Shown: positions 38,027 to 47,852, counted from the first letter of the stretch. The stretch is DNA of 64,000 nucleotides from Lachnospiraceae bacterium (GCA_902363675.1 CABJAV010000007.1:70667-134666); one strand, 5' to 3'. Notes: a model not told the origin generated them from the sequence alone. Numbers and translations: made by a program.

Positions 38027-38102
38027 TTCATCCGAACGGTATTCTGGGCGTTGCACACAGAGATTTGTGGCATCAGCAAAAACAGAAACTGTATCGGATG
38101 AA
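38027..38102 (+). ncRNA. Structured leader of the pan operon, candidate pan-motif RNA
   Basis: TTCATCCGA (38027-38035) pairs perfectly with TCGGATGAA (38094-38102). Inside, TGC-A-CACA pairs with TGTG-GCA, leaving one bulged A, and a small ACAG/CTGT hairpin follows. The pan motif is an RNA known upstream of panB, panC and panD operons in Firmicutes and built as a stem with conserved bulged A residues. Position and shape agree. I cannot check the consensus, so the name is tentative. The stretch to 38196 holds further small hairpins (CAGAC/GTCTG). Confidence 0.45.
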
Positions 38103-38196
38103 CAATGTTGTCACTTCGGATGTGATTTTTCGCAGACACTCTAAGGAGGTCTGACGGAAGAGCCGTAAGGTATTACATAGTAAAGAAGGTGGTAGC

Positions 38197-39087
38197 ATGC
38201 AAATAGGAATCATAGGCGCGGGGCGTGTGGGCTGTTCCATGGGAAAGTATCTTGTGGAGCATGGTGCAGACGTTCTCGGATATTATGATACGAATGATCG
38301 GGCGGCAGAAGAAGCCGCACAATTCACAGGGACAGAGCGTTATGATACGCTGGCAGAACTTGTATCAGCCAGCAGACTGATATTTATCACGACACCGGAT
38401 GGAATCATCCTGCGCGTGTGGGAACAAATCAGACATCTGCCTCTTGCGCAGAAGATAATATGTCATTGTAGTGGCGCATTATCATCGGATTCATTTTCTG
38501 GAATTGAAGATACGCGTGCAGCGTGTCTGTCTATTCATCCAATGTTACCGTTCAGTAACAGATTTTCATCTTATGAACAATTGGAAAAAGCGTTTTTTAC
38601 CGTGGAAGGGGATTCTTCGGCAACACAGGTCGTGTCGGCAATGTTTGAAGGATTCGGAAACCGGGTATGCAGCATTCGTGCGGAGGATAAGCCCCGTTAT
38701 CATGCAGCCACGAGCATTTTAAGCAATCAGGTTGTTGCAGTACTGGATTGTGGATATGCGTTGCTTGAACAATGCGGATTTTCCAGAGAGGAAGCCATTG
38801 TGGCGACAGCGACGCTGGTACGGCAGAATATAAACAATGTGATCGAAAACGGATGCGTGGATGCTTTGACCGGACCAATTGAGCGATGTGATCTTGGTAC
38901 GGTGGAAAAACATCTTGCGTGTCTGGGAGAGGAAGATGCACAGATGTACCGTATTCTTGGAACAAAGCTTGTGACAATCGCAGAAAAGAAAAATCCCGGG
39001 GTGGATTATGGCAAAATGCGGGCGTTGCTCCAATCAACCGGATGCAAAAACGAAGAAGATGAAAAAGCAGGCGAAGGAGGCTTATAA
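38197..39087 (+). CDS. Rossmann/DUF2520 protein, probable PanG-like ketopantoate reductase
   Basis: A 296-residue protein with the NAD(P)-binding start [13 protein letters not shown] and the C-terminal DUF2520 helical domain (Y-H-A-A-x-S-I-L-S-N, then [11 protein letters not shown]). It resembles the unorthodox ketopantoate reductase PanG more than PanE. It comes first in an operon with panB, panC and panD, where the reductase is the only missing step. I therefore infer reduction of ketopantoate to pantoate. It ends a few bases ahead of panB. Confidence 0.7.
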   Translation: MQIGIIGAGRVGCSMGKYLVEHGADVLGYYDTNDRAAEEAAQFTGTERYDTLAELVSASRLIFITTPDGIILRVWEQIRHLPLAQKIICHCSGALSSDSFSGIEDTRAACLSIHPMLPFSNRFSSYEQLEKAFFTVEGDSSATQVVSAMFEGFGNRVCSIRAEDKPRYHAATSILSNQVVAVLDCGYALLEQCGFSREEAIVATATLVRQNINNVIENGCVDALTGPIERCDLGTVEKHLACLGEEDAQMYRILGTKLVTIAEKKNPGVDYGKMRALLQSTGCKNEEDEKAGEGGL

Positions 39088-39091
39088 AATT

Positions 39092-39919
39092 ATGAAGAAC
39101 ACAGTAGTTACATTTCGGGAGGCAAAGCAGAAAGGTGAGAAACTTACCATGCTTACCGCATATGATTATTCCACAGCAAAACTGATCGATGAAGCCGGCG
39201 TCAATGCAATCCTTGTAGGGGATTCACTTGGCATGGTCATGCTTGGATATGAGGACACACTTTCTGTGACAATGGAGGATATGATTCATCACAGTGCAGC
39301 AGTTGCCAGAGGAATCAAAAATACACTTCTGATCACAGACATGCCGTTTATGTCTTATCAGACATCAGTTTATGATGCCGTTGTCAATGCCGGCCGTCTG
39401 GTAAAAGAAGGTCGTGCCCAGGCAGTCAAATTAGAAGGTGGTATGGAAGTCTGTGACCATATTCGCGCGATTGTCAAGGCATCTATTCCGGTATGTGCGC
39501 ATCTGGGACTGACACCGCAGTCAGTAAATGCGTTCGGCGGATTTAAGGTACAGGGAAAAGGCGAGGAAGCAGCACAGAGACTTTTGGATGAGGCGCGTGC
39601 GGTCGAAGAGGCAGGTGCATTCGCTGTCGTATTGGAATGTGTACCACAGGCATTGGCAGAAAAAATCACAAAGTCAATCCATATTCCGACGATTGGTATC
39701 GGTGCGGGTGCAGGATGTGACGGACAGGTGCTTGTATATCAGGATATGCTTGGCATGTATTCCGACATGGTGCCGAAGTTCGCAAAACAGTATGCACAGG
39801 TCGGCACACAGATGAAAGAAGCGTTTGCTGCTTATCGAAAAGAAGTGGCAGATGGAACGTTCCCGGCACCGGAGCACACCTTTAAAATGGATGAGACAAT
39901 TCTGGATAAATTATATTAA
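39092..39919 (+). CDS. panB: 3-methyl-2-oxobutanoate hydroxymethyltransferase
   Basis: Adds a hydroxymethyl group from methylenetetrahydrofolate to ketoisovalerate to give ketopantoate. The 275-residue TIM-barrel protein has the family motifs [15 protein letters not shown] with the metal-binding aspartate, AVKLEGG, and [17 protein letters not shown] precedes ATG 39092; the longer frame from 39008 lies in the reductase gene. Second gene of the pan operon. Confidence 0.97.
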   Translation: MKNTVVTFREAKQKGEKLTMLTAYDYSTAKLIDEAGVNAILVGDSLGMVMLGYEDTLSVTMEDMIHHSAAVARGIKNTLLITDMPFMSYQTSVYDAVVNAGRLVKEGRAQAVKLEGGMEVCDHIRAIVKASIPVCAHLGLTPQSVNAFGGFKVQGKGEEAAQRLLDEARAVEEAGAFAVVLECVPQALAEKITKSIHIPTIGIGAGAGCDGQVLVYQDMLGMYSDMVPKFAKQYAQVGTQMKEAFAAYRKEVADGTFPAPEHTFKMDETILDKLY

Positions 39920-39922
39920 ATG

Positions 39923-39949
39923 TGTCAGGCTTTCTATGAAAACCTGACA
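39923..39949 (+). promoter_or_regulatory. Intergenic hairpin between panB and panC
   Basis: TGTCAGG (39923-39929) pairs with CCTGACA (39943-39949). No T run follows, so it is more likely an RNA-processing or stability hairpin than a terminator. Confidence 0.4.
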
Positions 39950-39994
39950 TGCAGGTCAGTCCTTAATGGGCTGAGGTTCGAAAGGAGAGAAAAA

Positions 39995-40840
39995 ATGAAG
40001 ATATATGGAGAAATCGCAAAAGTAAGAGAGACAGTAAAAGCATGGAAAGCACAGGGCCTTACCGTCGGATTCGTACCGACGATGGGATATCTGCATGAAG
40101 GACATAAGAGCCTGATCGATGCTGCCAGAAAAGAAAATGATCGTGTGGTTGTAAGTATTTTTGTAAATCCGATGCAGTTCGGACCGAAGGAAGACCTGGC
40201 AAGTTACCCGAGAGATCTCGACAAGGATGCAAAGCTTTGTGAGGCAGCAGGTGTGGATGTGATCTTTCATCCGGAACCGGAAGAGATGTACACACCGCAG
40301 TTCTGTTCTTATGTGGATATGAACGGACTGACAACCGAACTTTGTGGAAAAACCAGACCAACACATTTCCGCGGTGTGCAGACAGTCGTATTGAAGTTAT
40401 TCCATATCGTGACACCGGACCGTGCATATTTTGGTCAGAAGGACGCACAGCAGCTTGCAGTCATCAAGCGCATGGTTACGGATCTGAATGTTGATGTACA
40501 GATCATCGGATGTCCGATCATCCGTGAGGAGGATGGTCTTGCAAAAAGCTCCAGAAATACATATCTGAATGCAGAAGAGCGCAAGGCAGCACTGGTGCTG
40601 AGCCGCAGTCTGAAGCTTGGAAAAGAACTTGTTGCAAAGGGCGAAAAGAGTGCGGAAGCTGTGAAGAAAGTGATTACAGAGGAAATCGAAAAAGAGCCTC
40701 TGGCAAAAATTGATTATGTGGAAGTCGTTGATTTTGACACAATCACACCAACAGAAACTATTGGAAAGTCCGTTCTTGTTGCAATCGCTGTTTACATTGG
40801 AAAAACGAGACTCATTGACAACTTTATCGTGGAGGCTTAG
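39995..40840 (+). CDS. panC: Pantothenate synthetase (pantoate-beta-alanine ligase)
   Basis: Joins pantoate and beta-alanine with ATP. The 281-residue protein has the adenylation HIGH-type motif in FVPTMGYLHEGH, then VVSIFVNPMQFGP and the KMSKS-like K-S-S-R-N. ATG 39995 has AAAGGAGAG ahead; the longer frame from 39920 would include the intergenic hairpin. Third gene of the pan operon, three bases ahead of panD. Confidence 0.97.
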   Translation: MKIYGEIAKVRETVKAWKAQGLTVGFVPTMGYLHEGHKSLIDAARKENDRVVVSIFVNPMQFGPKEDLASYPRDLDKDAKLCEAAGVDVIFHPEPEEMYTPQFCSYVDMNGLTTELCGKTRPTHFRGVQTVVLKLFHIVTPDRAYFGQKDAQQLAVIKRMVTDLNVDVQIIGCPIIREEDGLAKSSRNTYLNAEERKAALVLSRSLKLGKELVAKGEKSAEAVKKVITEEIEKEPLAKIDYVEVVDFDTITPTETIGKSVLVAIAVYIGKTRLIDNFIVEA

Positions 40841-40843
40841 CAT

Positions 40844-41236
40844 ATGACATATACAATGTTGAAAGGTAAAATTCATCGTGCAGTAGTAAAGCAGGCAGAT
40901 TTAAATTATGTGGGAAGTATCACTGTGGATACCGAGTTGCTTGAAGCTGCAGGAATTATGGAATACGAACTTGTTCAGATCGTGGACGTGGAGAATGGAA
41001 ACCGGTTTGAAACCTATACGATCGCAGGCGAGCCGGGCTCCGGTATGATTTGTCTGAACGGCGCAGCTGCAAGACAGGTGGCCGTGGGGGATCATGTGAT
41101 CCTCATGTGCTATGCGCAGATGACACCGGAGGAAGCAAGACAGCACAAACCGAAAGTTGTTTTTGTGGATGGGGAGAATCATATTTCCAAGATGACAAAC
41201 TACGAAAAGCATGGAAAGATTGCAGAGGATATGTAA
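40844..41236 (+). CDS. panD: Aspartate 1-decarboxylase proenzyme
   Basis: Makes beta-alanine from aspartate. The 130-residue proenzyme cleaves itself between Gly24 and Ser25 (NYVGSITVD) to form the pyruvoyl group. Conserved [20 protein letters not shown] is present. It completes the pathway from ketoisovalerate and aspartate to pantothenate in this operon. Its end overlaps the start of a DUF2752 gene by 26 bases. Confidence 0.97.
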   Translation: MTYTMLKGKIHRAVVKQADLNYVGSITVDTELLEAAGIMEYELVQIVDVENGNRFETYTIAGEPGSGMICLNGAAARQVAVGDHVILMCYAQMTPEEARQHKPKVVFVDGENHISKMTNYEKHGKIAEDM

Positions 41237-41645
41237 GAGAATAACGGAAGATTTCTATCTTTGGAGATGGGCATTGCTTGTGCTGCTCGTGTATGGCTGT
41301 GTGACGCAGATTGTTTTTGGCACGATTTGCCCGTTTGTGGTATTCAGTGGATTTCCATGTCCGGCATGCGGACTGACCAGAGGGGTATGTGCGATACTTA
41401 CCGGGCATTGGAAGATGGCAGCAGCATATAATATCACCGCTTTTTTGTGGCTGCCGGCACTCATCTGGTTCTGCTTTATGCGCTATATTGCCGGAAAAAA
41501 CAAAATCTGCTGGGAACCGGTCTTTATCGTGATTGCGATTATCACCGTTATTTATTATATATATCGTATGAAGGCATGCTTTCCGGGAAATCCTCCGATG
41601 TGCTATCATGCGAAAAATGTCGTGACATGGCTTTTACATCTGTGA
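41211..41645 (+). CDS. DUF2752 membrane protein
   Basis: A 144-residue protein with three to four membrane helices and the DUF2752 signature [10 protein letters not shown] near residue 50, with cysteines that may bind metal or form a disulfide. Function unknown. It starts inside panD, so it is at least co-transcribed with the pan operon. Whether it has a part in pantothenate supply is open; the family also occurs elsewhere. Confidence 0.7.
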   Translation: MERLQRICKRITEDFYLWRWALLVLLVYGCVTQIVFGTICPFVVFSGFPCPACGLTRGVCAILTGHWKMAAAYNITAFLWLPALIWFCFMRYIAGKNKICWEPVFIVIAIITVIYYIYRMKACFPGNPPMCYHAKNVVTWLLHL

Positions 41646-41693
41646 TATACTATAAAAGGTGTTTATCAACATAAGTTTTAGGAGAAAATGAAA

Positions 41694-42137
41694 ATGTTTT
41701 GTACAAATTGTGGAACAGATAACAATAATGGTGAAACAAACTGCAAAAACTGTGGCGCACCATTAGGCGGAGCAGACAACAATGCTGCATTCAATAATGG
41801 TTCTTACGCATATAACCAGCAGGGAACCGGAACATATGGAAACCAGAATCAGCCATATCCGAACAACAATGTGGGATTCAATGAGAGCATGATTCCGGAA
41901 GAATATCGTCCAATCAGCATGTGGGGATATTTGGGATATCAGATCCTGTTTGCGCTTCCATGTGTCGGTCTGATTCTGTTACTGGTATTCTCTTTTGGAG
42001 GAACCAAGAATAAGAACTTAAAGAACTTTGCAAGATCTTATTTCTGTGTATTAATTATTGCAGTTGTTTTAGTTGCGATTATTATGGCAGTCGGTGGTGT
42101 TGGCTTTTTGTCAAGCGTAAGCAATGGTTATTACTAA
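41694..42137 (+). CDS. Zinc-ribbon membrane protein
   Basis: A 147-residue protein: a zinc ribbon with CTNC and CKNC, a Asn/Gln/Gly-rich linker, and two C-terminal membrane helices. It is a smaller relative in layout of the zinc-ribbon protein at 6742. ATG 41694 is preferred over 41688 because AGGAG then has a nine-base gap. Function unknown; such proteins are common in Lachnospiraceae. Confidence 0.65.
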   Translation: MFCTNCGTDNNNGETNCKNCGAPLGGADNNAAFNNGSYAYNQQGTGTYGNQNQPYPNNNVGFNESMIPEEYRPISMWGYLGYQILFALPCVGLILLLVFSFGGTKNKNLKNFARSYFCVLIIAVVLVAIIMAVGGVGFLSSVSNGYY

Positions 42138-42169
42138 TTCGTTAGCACATATATAAAAGAAAGCGAAAG

Positions 42170-42218
42170 ATGAGATTCGTATTTTCCTTGAGACAGAGGG
42201 AGGGCGAATCTCATTTTA
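42170..42218 (+). terminator. Terminator behind the zinc-ribbon gene
   Basis: ATGAGATTCG (42170-42179) pairs with CGAATCTCAT (42205-42214), followed by TTTATTT. The rest of the gap to 42405 holds nothing I recognise. Confidence 0.7.
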
Positions 42219-42405
42219 TTTATACGAATGTGTGCGAAGGGGGCGAATAGTTACTATACGAAAACATCATTTAAAACATCAGCCGGAATGTCGGCTGGAA
42301 GCGGGCTTGGTCTTGAATGAATTTTTGGAATCAGTTATAATGGGGCTTATAGCATTTGCCCGTTGAAAGCATGTGTGAGGCAGATACAAAAGAAAGGAAG
42401 ACAAA

Positions 42406-42642
42406 ATGAACTTAGGTCATGTATCCGTGGTGAGTATCATTGGAATGATCATTTCGATGCTCATTGCGATTGGATTACCCGTATTTTTGATGCTTTTTGT
42501 GCGAAAAAAGGAAAAAGCACAGATTAATTTCTTTTTTATTGGTGCAGCAGTATTTGTGCTGGCAGCATTGTTCTTAGAACAGTCCTGTCATGCGCTGGTG
42601 TTTAGCGTAGCCGGTGATGTTCTGAAGGAGAAGCAGGCATAG
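42406..42642 (+). pseudogene. N-terminal remnant of a YhfC-like membrane protein
   Basis: 78 residues with two membrane helices that resemble the first quarter of YhfC-family proteins: IGMIISMLIAIGLPVFLM, then FFIGAAVFVLAALFLEQSCH. In the family this Leu-Glu-Gln-x-x-His stretch is followed by about 170 more residues with further helices. Here the frame ends after VLKEKQA. An AAAGGAAG ribosome binding site is intact. I read it as a truncated gene, though a real small protein cannot be excluded. Confidence 0.5.
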
Positions 42643-42666
42643 AGAGCAGAGAGAGGATTTGATTTT

Positions 42667-43599
42667 ATGAGTACTCAATTAAGGCATTCGTTGTTATTAC
42701 TTCTTACTGCATTTATCTGGGGCGTTGCATTTGTGGCACAGAGTGTCGGAATGGATTATGTAGGGCCGTTTACGTTTACGGCATCCCGTTCTCTGATCGG
42801 TGCGGTGGTGTTGCTTCCGGTAATCTGGTTTCGGACAAGAAAAGAGACCGGTGCCGGGACAGAACAAAAGAAGGGGACTGCAGTGGATAAAAAGAATAAA
42901 AAAACTTTGCTGGCAGGTGGAATCATTTGTGGTGCATTCCTTTGTATTGCTACGAACCTGCAGCAGATCGGTTTGCAGTACAGTACGGTCGGCAAGTCGG
43001 GCTTTGTAACAGCTATGTATATCGTGCTTGTACCGATTCTTGGCATTTTTCTGCACAAGGGAATTGATATGCGAAAGGTGATTTCTGTGATACTTGCAGT
43101 GTGTGGTCTGTATCTGCTTTGTATGACAGACGGAAGCTTTTCGATTGGAAAAGGAGATATTTTTACAATTTTATGCGCATTGGCATTTTCGTTGCAGATT
43201 CTTTCCGTTGATCATTTTGCACCGAAGGTGGATTGTGTAAAACTGGCAAGTTTGCAGTTTCTGCTCTGTGGAATCTGTTCCTGTGCGCCGATGCTGTTGT
43301 TTGAGCATCCGCAGTTTTCTCAGCTGGCGGCAGCATGGATGCCGATTTTATATGCGGGAGTTCTTTCGAACGGTGTGGCATATACCTTACAGATCGTTGC
43401 ACAGAAAGGAATAAATCCGACGGTTGCATCGTTGATTATGAGTTTAGAGTCTGTAATTTCGGTGTTGGCTGGATGGGCGATTTTACATCAGACACTGACA
43501 AAAAGAGAATTGGCAGGATGCGTGTTTATGTTTGCAGCAATTATTATTGTGCAGTTAAAACCTAGAGAAAATGGAGGTTATCATGAAGAATATAATTGA
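42667..43599 (+). CDS. DMT-superfamily (EamA) transporter
   Basis: A 310-residue protein with ten membrane helices in two EamA repeats: FIWGVAFVAQSVGMDYVGPF at the start of the first, and GVLSNGVAYTLQIVAQK with SLESVISVLAGW in the second. Substrate unknown. It overlaps cysE by 17 bases, so export of cysteine, O-acetylserine or a relative is a reasonable guess from context only. Confidence 0.85.
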   Translation: MSTQLRHSLLLLLTAFIWGVAFVAQSVGMDYVGPFTFTASRSLIGAVVLLPVIWFRTRKETGAGTEQKKGTAVDKKNKKTLLAGGIICGAFLCIATNLQQIGLQYSTVGKSGFVTAMYIVLVPILGIFLHKGIDMRKVISVILAVCGLYLLCMTDGSFSIGKGDIFTILCALAFSLQILSVDHFAPKVDCVKLASLQFLLCGICSCAPMLLFEHPQFSQLAAAWMPILYAGVLSNGVAYTLQIVAQKGINPTVASLIMSLESVISVLAGWAILHQTLTKRELAGCVFMFAAIIIVQLKPRENGGYHEEYN

Positions 43600-44533
43600 A
43601 CGTGAAGTAGATGGAATTTTAACAGATATACTGGATGATTATAAAAAAGAGCGTGCAATCGATAAAAATGATATTTATAATCAGCCGGATAAAAATGAGA
43701 TTATTGCAATTTTAGACCATTTGATGGCAATTGTTTATCCGGGATTTTTCCGGGAAAAAAGCCACAAAATTTACAATCTCAGCCATACGGTTTCCACTTT
43801 GATTGAGGATGTGCTGTTCCATTTGAACAAGCAGATCATGGTTGTAATGAAATATACAAAAGCATTTTCAGAGGAACAGGAAGAAGAGTTAGAAGAATTT
43901 ACGCAGAATGCTTCTGTTGCATTCCTCAAGACTATTCCAAAAATCCGAGAGTATCTGGATACTGATCTGCAGGCAGCTTTGGACGGTGATCCGGCAGCAA
44001 GCAGCAAGGAAGAAATTATTTTCTCTTATCCAGGTCTGTATGCAATCACAGTGTACCGTCTTGCACATGAGCTGTTTCTTTTGAAGGTACCACTCATTCC
44101 ACGTATGATGACCGAGCATGCACACAGCAAAACCGGAATTGATATTCATCCGGGAGCAACCATCGGAAAATATTTCTTTATTGATCATGGTACTGGCATT
44201 GTTGTCGGCGAGACAACTGTAATCGGAGAACATGTAAAACTGTATCAGGGTGTGACACTCGGTGCTTTGTCTACAAAGGGTGGACAGAAACTGCGTCATG
44301 TGAGACGTCATCCAACCATCTGCGATAATGTAACCATTTACTCAGGCGCGTCCATTCTTGGTGGAAATACAGTGGTCGAAGAAGGTGTCGTTGTTGGCGG
44401 AAATGCTTTTATTACCAAGTCTGTCAGCAAGGGTACAAAAGTCAGCGTGAAGAATCAGGAACTGGTATATCACAGTGACGATGAGTCTTTGCACCAAAAT
44501 GAACAGGACGAGTCCTGGTTTTACGTTATTTAA
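43583..44533 (+). CDS. cysE: Serine O-acetyltransferase
   Basis: Acetylates serine with acetyl-CoA, the first step of cysteine synthesis. The 316-residue protein has a helical N-terminal domain and the left-handed beta-helix with TGIDIHPGATIG, IDHGTGIVVGETT and GASILGGNTVV. The N-terminal part is longer than in the enteric enzyme and like the EpsC form of Firmicutes. ATG 43583 has GGAGG ahead and lies within the transporter gene end. Confidence 0.92.
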   Translation: MKNIIEREVDGILTDILDDYKKERAIDKNDIYNQPDKNEIIAILDHLMAIVYPGFFREKSHKIYNLSHTVSTLIEDVLFHLNKQIMVVMKYTKAFSEEQEEELEEFTQNASVAFLKTIPKIREYLDTDLQAALDGDPAASSKEEIIFSYPGLYAITVYRLAHELFLLKVPLIPRMMTEHAHSKTGIDIHPGATIGKYFFIDHGTGIVVGETTVIGEHVKLYQGVTLGALSTKGGQKLRHVRRHPTICDNVTIYSGASILGGNTVVEEGVVVGGNAFITKSVSKGTKVSVKNQELVYHSDDESLHQNEQDESWFYVI

Positions 44534-44657
44534 TCGACTCAGAATAGTTACATCGAAATTATTCGCATCTCATTGCGTTTGATGTAGAATGTATGATAAA
44601 ATAAAAAAGTATGTGATATGCATACAGAATATGGTGTGGGTTTAGGAGAGTTAACAC

Positions 44658-45623
44658 ATGATTGACAAGAAAAAATTTAAAAATGCAATAAATAAAAGTC
44701 AGAAAGCAATGCAGAATGCGCCGACAGATCAGAGTATGACAGTTGATGTCAAAAATGAGGAACTTGAAGCACAGATTAAAGTCTACACAAAAGAGAAAAC
44801 CAGAGAAAATTTGAACCAGCTTATTGAGATTGCCCGCAAATGCAGACTTCTGGTACCGGCAAATTTGAATGAGCAGAATCAGCCGGTTCCATGCCTGCTC
44901 AATAGTCAGGAAAATGGATTGTTTTTCCCGGCATATACTTCAAAGGAACAGATTCCGCAGGAACCAAAGAGTCCGGCAATTATCAATATGCCGTATCTGG
45001 CAATCAATGAAGTTGCCTGCCGTCAGGCGGAACATATCGGAGGAATTGTAATCAATCCGTTTACGGATAATCTGGTGTTTAAAATGCCTTTGGTACAGCG
45101 CATTGAGGAAGTGGAGAAAGCACGTAAGAATGCGGGAAAAGTGAAGACTATGCAGTTGACACCGGAACAGTATGTATTGTTCGAGCGTAAGCAGTTTGAG
45201 TTTGGATTTCTTCCAAGACGTTTATTTGAAAATGGCAAAGAGATGATGGAACAGCTTTGCGAGAAAAAAGAAGAATATATTGATCAGCTGTTTGAAGAGT
45301 CTTACCAGCAGAAACGCATGTATCCGTACCTGCCGGAAGATTTTTCCGTTATGGTTTTGAACATTTCGGATGATTTGACCATTGCCCGTGTCGATTTACC
45401 GAATCGCGAGATGGGAGTTCCGTCTTGTTATCGTATTTATCTTGCATGGGATGAAAAGGAACAGAAGGGACGTTACATGACGATTGAGAAGACAAAAGAT
45501 GCCGGAAGTAATCTTTTAGGAGAAATGGGAAGCGACTGGAAACATGTGGATTACGGACAGGCACCGGTAGAAGGCGCAGAGTTACAGACTATTCTTGACA
45601 TTTTAGAAGAAAAATTATCATAA
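44658..45623 (+). CDS. SseB-domain protein
   Basis: A 321-residue soluble protein whose middle (about residues 40-150) fits the SseB N-terminal domain: ENLNQLIEIARKC, LLVPANL, FFPAYTSKEQIP and GIVINPFTDNLVF. The C-terminal half has a second alpha/beta part. Function of these proteins in Firmicutes is not known. It is monocistronic and ends at a bidirectional terminator shared with ybaK. Confidence 0.75.
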   Translation: MIDKKKFKNAINKSQKAMQNAPTDQSMTVDVKNEELEAQIKVYTKEKTRENLNQLIEIARKCRLLVPANLNEQNQPVPCLLNSQENGLFFPAYTSKEQIPQEPKSPAIINMPYLAINEVACRQAEHIGGIVINPFTDNLVFKMPLVQRIEEVEKARKNAGKVKTMQLTPEQYVLFERKQFEFGFLPRRLFENGKEMMEQLCEKKEEYIDQLFEESYQQKRMYPYLPEDFSVMVLNISDDLTIARVDLPNREMGVPSCYRIYLAWDEKEQKGRYMTIEKTKDAGSNLLGEMGSDWKHVDYGQAPVEGAELQTILDILEEKLS

Positions 45624-45668
45624 TCTTAATTGCGTATATTATAAATGTACATATTGTAATAAATAATA

Positions 45669-45725
45669 AAAAGCCACTAGCCAGGAACAGGAATGATTGA
45701 TTTCCAGGCTTGTGGCTTTTGTTTG
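45669..45725. terminator. Bidirectional terminator between the SseB gene and ybaK
   Basis: AAAAGCCAC (45669-45677) pairs with GTGGCTTTT (45712-45720), extended by AGCC/GGCT, with A and T tracts outside. It serves both convergent genes. Confidence 0.8.
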
Positions 45726-45732
45726 ATGCATT

Positions 45733-46215
45733 TTATTGTGCAAGAATCGGGGCGAAAGTTGCACGAACGACTTTTGCAAGATCCTGTGGGTTGAGTGCAA
45801 TAGTCGTTCCGATGCGACCACCGCTGATATACATTTTATCAAACTGTTCTGCAGATGCATCGATAACGGTAGGAAACGCTTTCTTCATACCAAGTGGACT
45901 GCAGCCACCACGGACATATCCGGTGATTGCGGTGAGATCTTTGACATGGATCATCTCTACAGATTTTTCTCCGACGGAACGGGCAGCGGCCTTTAAGTCT
46001 ACTTCTTCAGCAATTGGAATGACAAAGACATAGTATTGTTTGCTTTTTCCCTGCATAACAAGCGTTTTGTAAGTTTGTTCAGCAGGAGCTCCGGTTTTTT
46101 CAATCGTGTGCATGCCGTCAATAAATTCATCACATTCATAATTGATCAGTTCGTATTCTATTTTGTTGCGCTCTAAAATGCGTACAGCGTTTGTTTTTAC
46201 TTCTTTTTTTCCCAT
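45733..46215 (-). CDS. ybaK: Cys-tRNA(Pro)/Cys-tRNA(Cys) deacylase
   Basis: Hydrolyses mischarged Cys-tRNA(Pro). The 160-residue protein has the YbaK/ProX fold markers: KTLVMQGK, the catalytic lysine region YVFVIPIAEEVDLKAAAR, and GYVRGGCSPLGMKK with GGRIG near the end. Normal length. Single gene on the minus strand. Confidence 0.92.
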   Translation of the reverse strand: MGKKEVKTNAVRILERNKIEYELINYECDEFIDGMHTIEKTGAPAEQTYKTLVMQGKSKQYYVFVIPIAEEVDLKAAARSVGEKSVEMIHVKDLTAITGYVRGGCSPLGMKKAFPTVIDASAEQFDKMYISGGRIGTTIALNPQDLAKVVRATFAPILAQ

Positions 46216-46381
46216 ATATGTTTGATACTCCTATATGATAAGTTTTTAGGCAGCCTTGAATGGCTGCATTTCTATTTCGCCACTCATTATAGCAAATTCA
46301 TCAGAAAAGTTGAACTGGAAATAGAGAAATGATATAATAAATGACACAAAATTTGAAATGAATAGGTAAAGGAGCATGCAT

Positions 46382-46972
46382 ATGAAGGATTTTCTGAAAC
46401 GAATCAAAGCGGATTTTTTGGCATCATCTATTTTATGTATTGTGCTGGGGCTTATATTTATCATTTGCAATGATGGAGTGATCAACCTCATGGGAAGCGT
46501 GTTTGCAGTGATACTTATTATCATTGGGGCTGTGTATGTCGGAAGCTTTTTTCTGAATTTTATTACGAACGGCATGTCTGTACTTATGGGTGTGATCATA
46601 CTTGCCGTGGGAATCTGGTTCCTTGTCCAGCCGGCAGTGATTGTCAGTCTGATTCCGATTGTCATTGGAGTTGTGCTTTTGTTTCATGGCTTTCGTGCAA
46701 TCAAGGAGACAATCGAAGCAAAGAAGTGTGGATATGATGCCTGGGGAGCAAATCTGATTCTTGCAATTATAAGTCTGATCTGCGGATTTATTTGTGTGTT
46801 TGATGCTTTTGGAGTGATGGAGAAGGCGACGATTGTTGTTGGAATCATTCTGATATATAATGGCGTCTCTAATATATGGATCTCAAGCAGTGCAACCCGT
46901 GCTGCAAAAGATTATGCCCGTCGTAATGCCACGGTGGATGTTAATTTTGTTGAGGACGATGATGATAAATGA
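46382..46972 (+). CDS. DUF308 (HdeD-like) membrane protein
   Basis: A 196-residue protein with about six membrane helices in two similar halves and a short charged C-terminus, matching the DUF308/HdeD group. Function unknown; HdeD is linked to acid stress in enterobacteria. ATG 46382 is preferred over 46376 because AAAGGAG then has proper spacing. The next gene starts within its stop codon. Confidence 0.75.
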   Translation: MKDFLKRIKADFLASSILCIVLGLIFIICNDGVINLMGSVFAVILIIIGAVYVGSFFLNFITNGMSVLMGVIILAVGIWFLVQPAVIVSLIPIVIGVVLLFHGFRAIKETIEAKKCGYDAWGANLILAIISLICGFICVFDAFGVMEKATIVVGIILIYNGVSNIWISSSATRAAKDYARRNATVDVNFVEDDDDK

Positions 46973-47199
46973 GACGGATGGAATTTAAGATGGAACGACC
47001 TGGACTTACCAAGGTCGGAGATGAATTGTCAGTTACAGAGGGAAAACTCCCGACTTCTTATTATTACACAATTGAGCATGCAATTGCCATGTCTGGAAAT
47101 TATGCGGTAAGTGAGCGGCTCAAAAGCCGTAAAGGAACGGTTGTGGATGTGAAGGAGACGGAAAAAGGATACTTTGTAACCATGGAATTTGATGAATAG
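46969..47199 (+). CDS. Small conserved-looking protein of unknown function
   Basis: A 76-residue soluble protein with a beta-rich second half ([22 protein letters not shown]). ATG overlaps the previous stop (ATGA), and the TetR gene follows 11 bases later, so it belongs to a three-gene unit. A later ATG at 46978 is possible. No family recognised. Confidence 0.6.
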   Translation: MRRMEFKMERPGLTKVGDELSVTEGKLPTSYYYTIEHAIAMSGNYAVSERLKSRKGTVVDVKETEKGYFVTMEFDE

Positions 47200-47210
47200 T
47201 AAGGTAAGAT

Positions 47211-47777
47211 ATGGCTACACAGAACAAAACTGATATTGATCAGCTACTGGCGGACAGCTTAAAGCAGCTTGCATCAAAAAAGTTACTGGAAAAAATTACA
47301 ATTAAAGAGATTACGGATTTGGCTGGCGTGATTCGGCCTACGTTCTATAATCATTTTCAGGACAAATTTGAACTTCTGGAGTGGATTATAAAAAAGGAAT
47401 TGTTAGAACCGGTCCAGCCTCTGATTCGCAATGATATGTTTACGGAAGCAATGCTTCTTCTTTTTACCAATATCGAGAGAGATAAGGCTTTTTATTCCCA
47501 TGTGGTGAAACTGGAGGGACCTGTTACGTTTCATAGTATTGCCAGCAAGTGTGTGAGGGAAGTACTTCTGACGATTATCAATGAGCAGATGACGGGAAAG
47601 GAATCCAAACATAAGTGGCTGACTCCGGAGATTATTTCCACGTATTATGCAGAGTCACTTTGTTTTGTGGCAGAGACCTGGATCAATCAGAATATGGTTC
47701 TGCCACCGAAAGAGATGGCAGAGGCCTATCAGTATATGATCACACGCTCGATGATGGATATTATTAAAGAATTATAA
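47211..47777 (+). CDS. TetR-family regulator
   Basis: A 188-residue regulator with an N-terminal TetR helix-turn-helix (ITIKEITDLAGVIRPTFYNHFQDKFELL) and a helical ligand domain of the DhaS-like TetR_C type. It lies directly ahead of an MMPL transporter and inverted repeats, so it probably represses that efflux unit and perhaps itself. Confidence 0.85.
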   Translation: MATQNKTDIDQLLADSLKQLASKKLLEKITIKEITDLAGVIRPTFYNHFQDKFELLEWIIKKELLEPVQPLIRNDMFTEAMLLLFTNIERDKAFYSHVVKLEGPVTFHSIASKCVREVLLTIINEQMTGKESKHKWLTPEIISTYYAESLCFVAETWINQNMVLPPKEMAEAYQYMITRSMMDIIKEL

Positions 47778-47778
47778 G

Positions 47779-47837
47779 ATACATACAATTTCACATGAAT
47801 GTATAACAGAATATACAAATGCACACAAATGTATATT
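47779..47837. promoter_or_regulatory. Candidate TetR operators
   Basis: Two inverted repeats. ATACAT (47779-47784) pairs with ATGTAT (47799-47804). A larger imperfect palindrome runs 47810-47837 (AATATACAAATG against CAAATGTATATT, 10 of 12 matching). They lie between the TetR gene and the efflux genes. Confidence 0.45.
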
Positions 47838-47852
47838 ACATTGATACAGGAC

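Noticed and set aside
37477..38139. 220-codon minus-strand frame opposite the FUSC-like gene and pan leader
   Set aside because: No coding character or ribosome binding site; it overlaps a clear gene and a structured leader.
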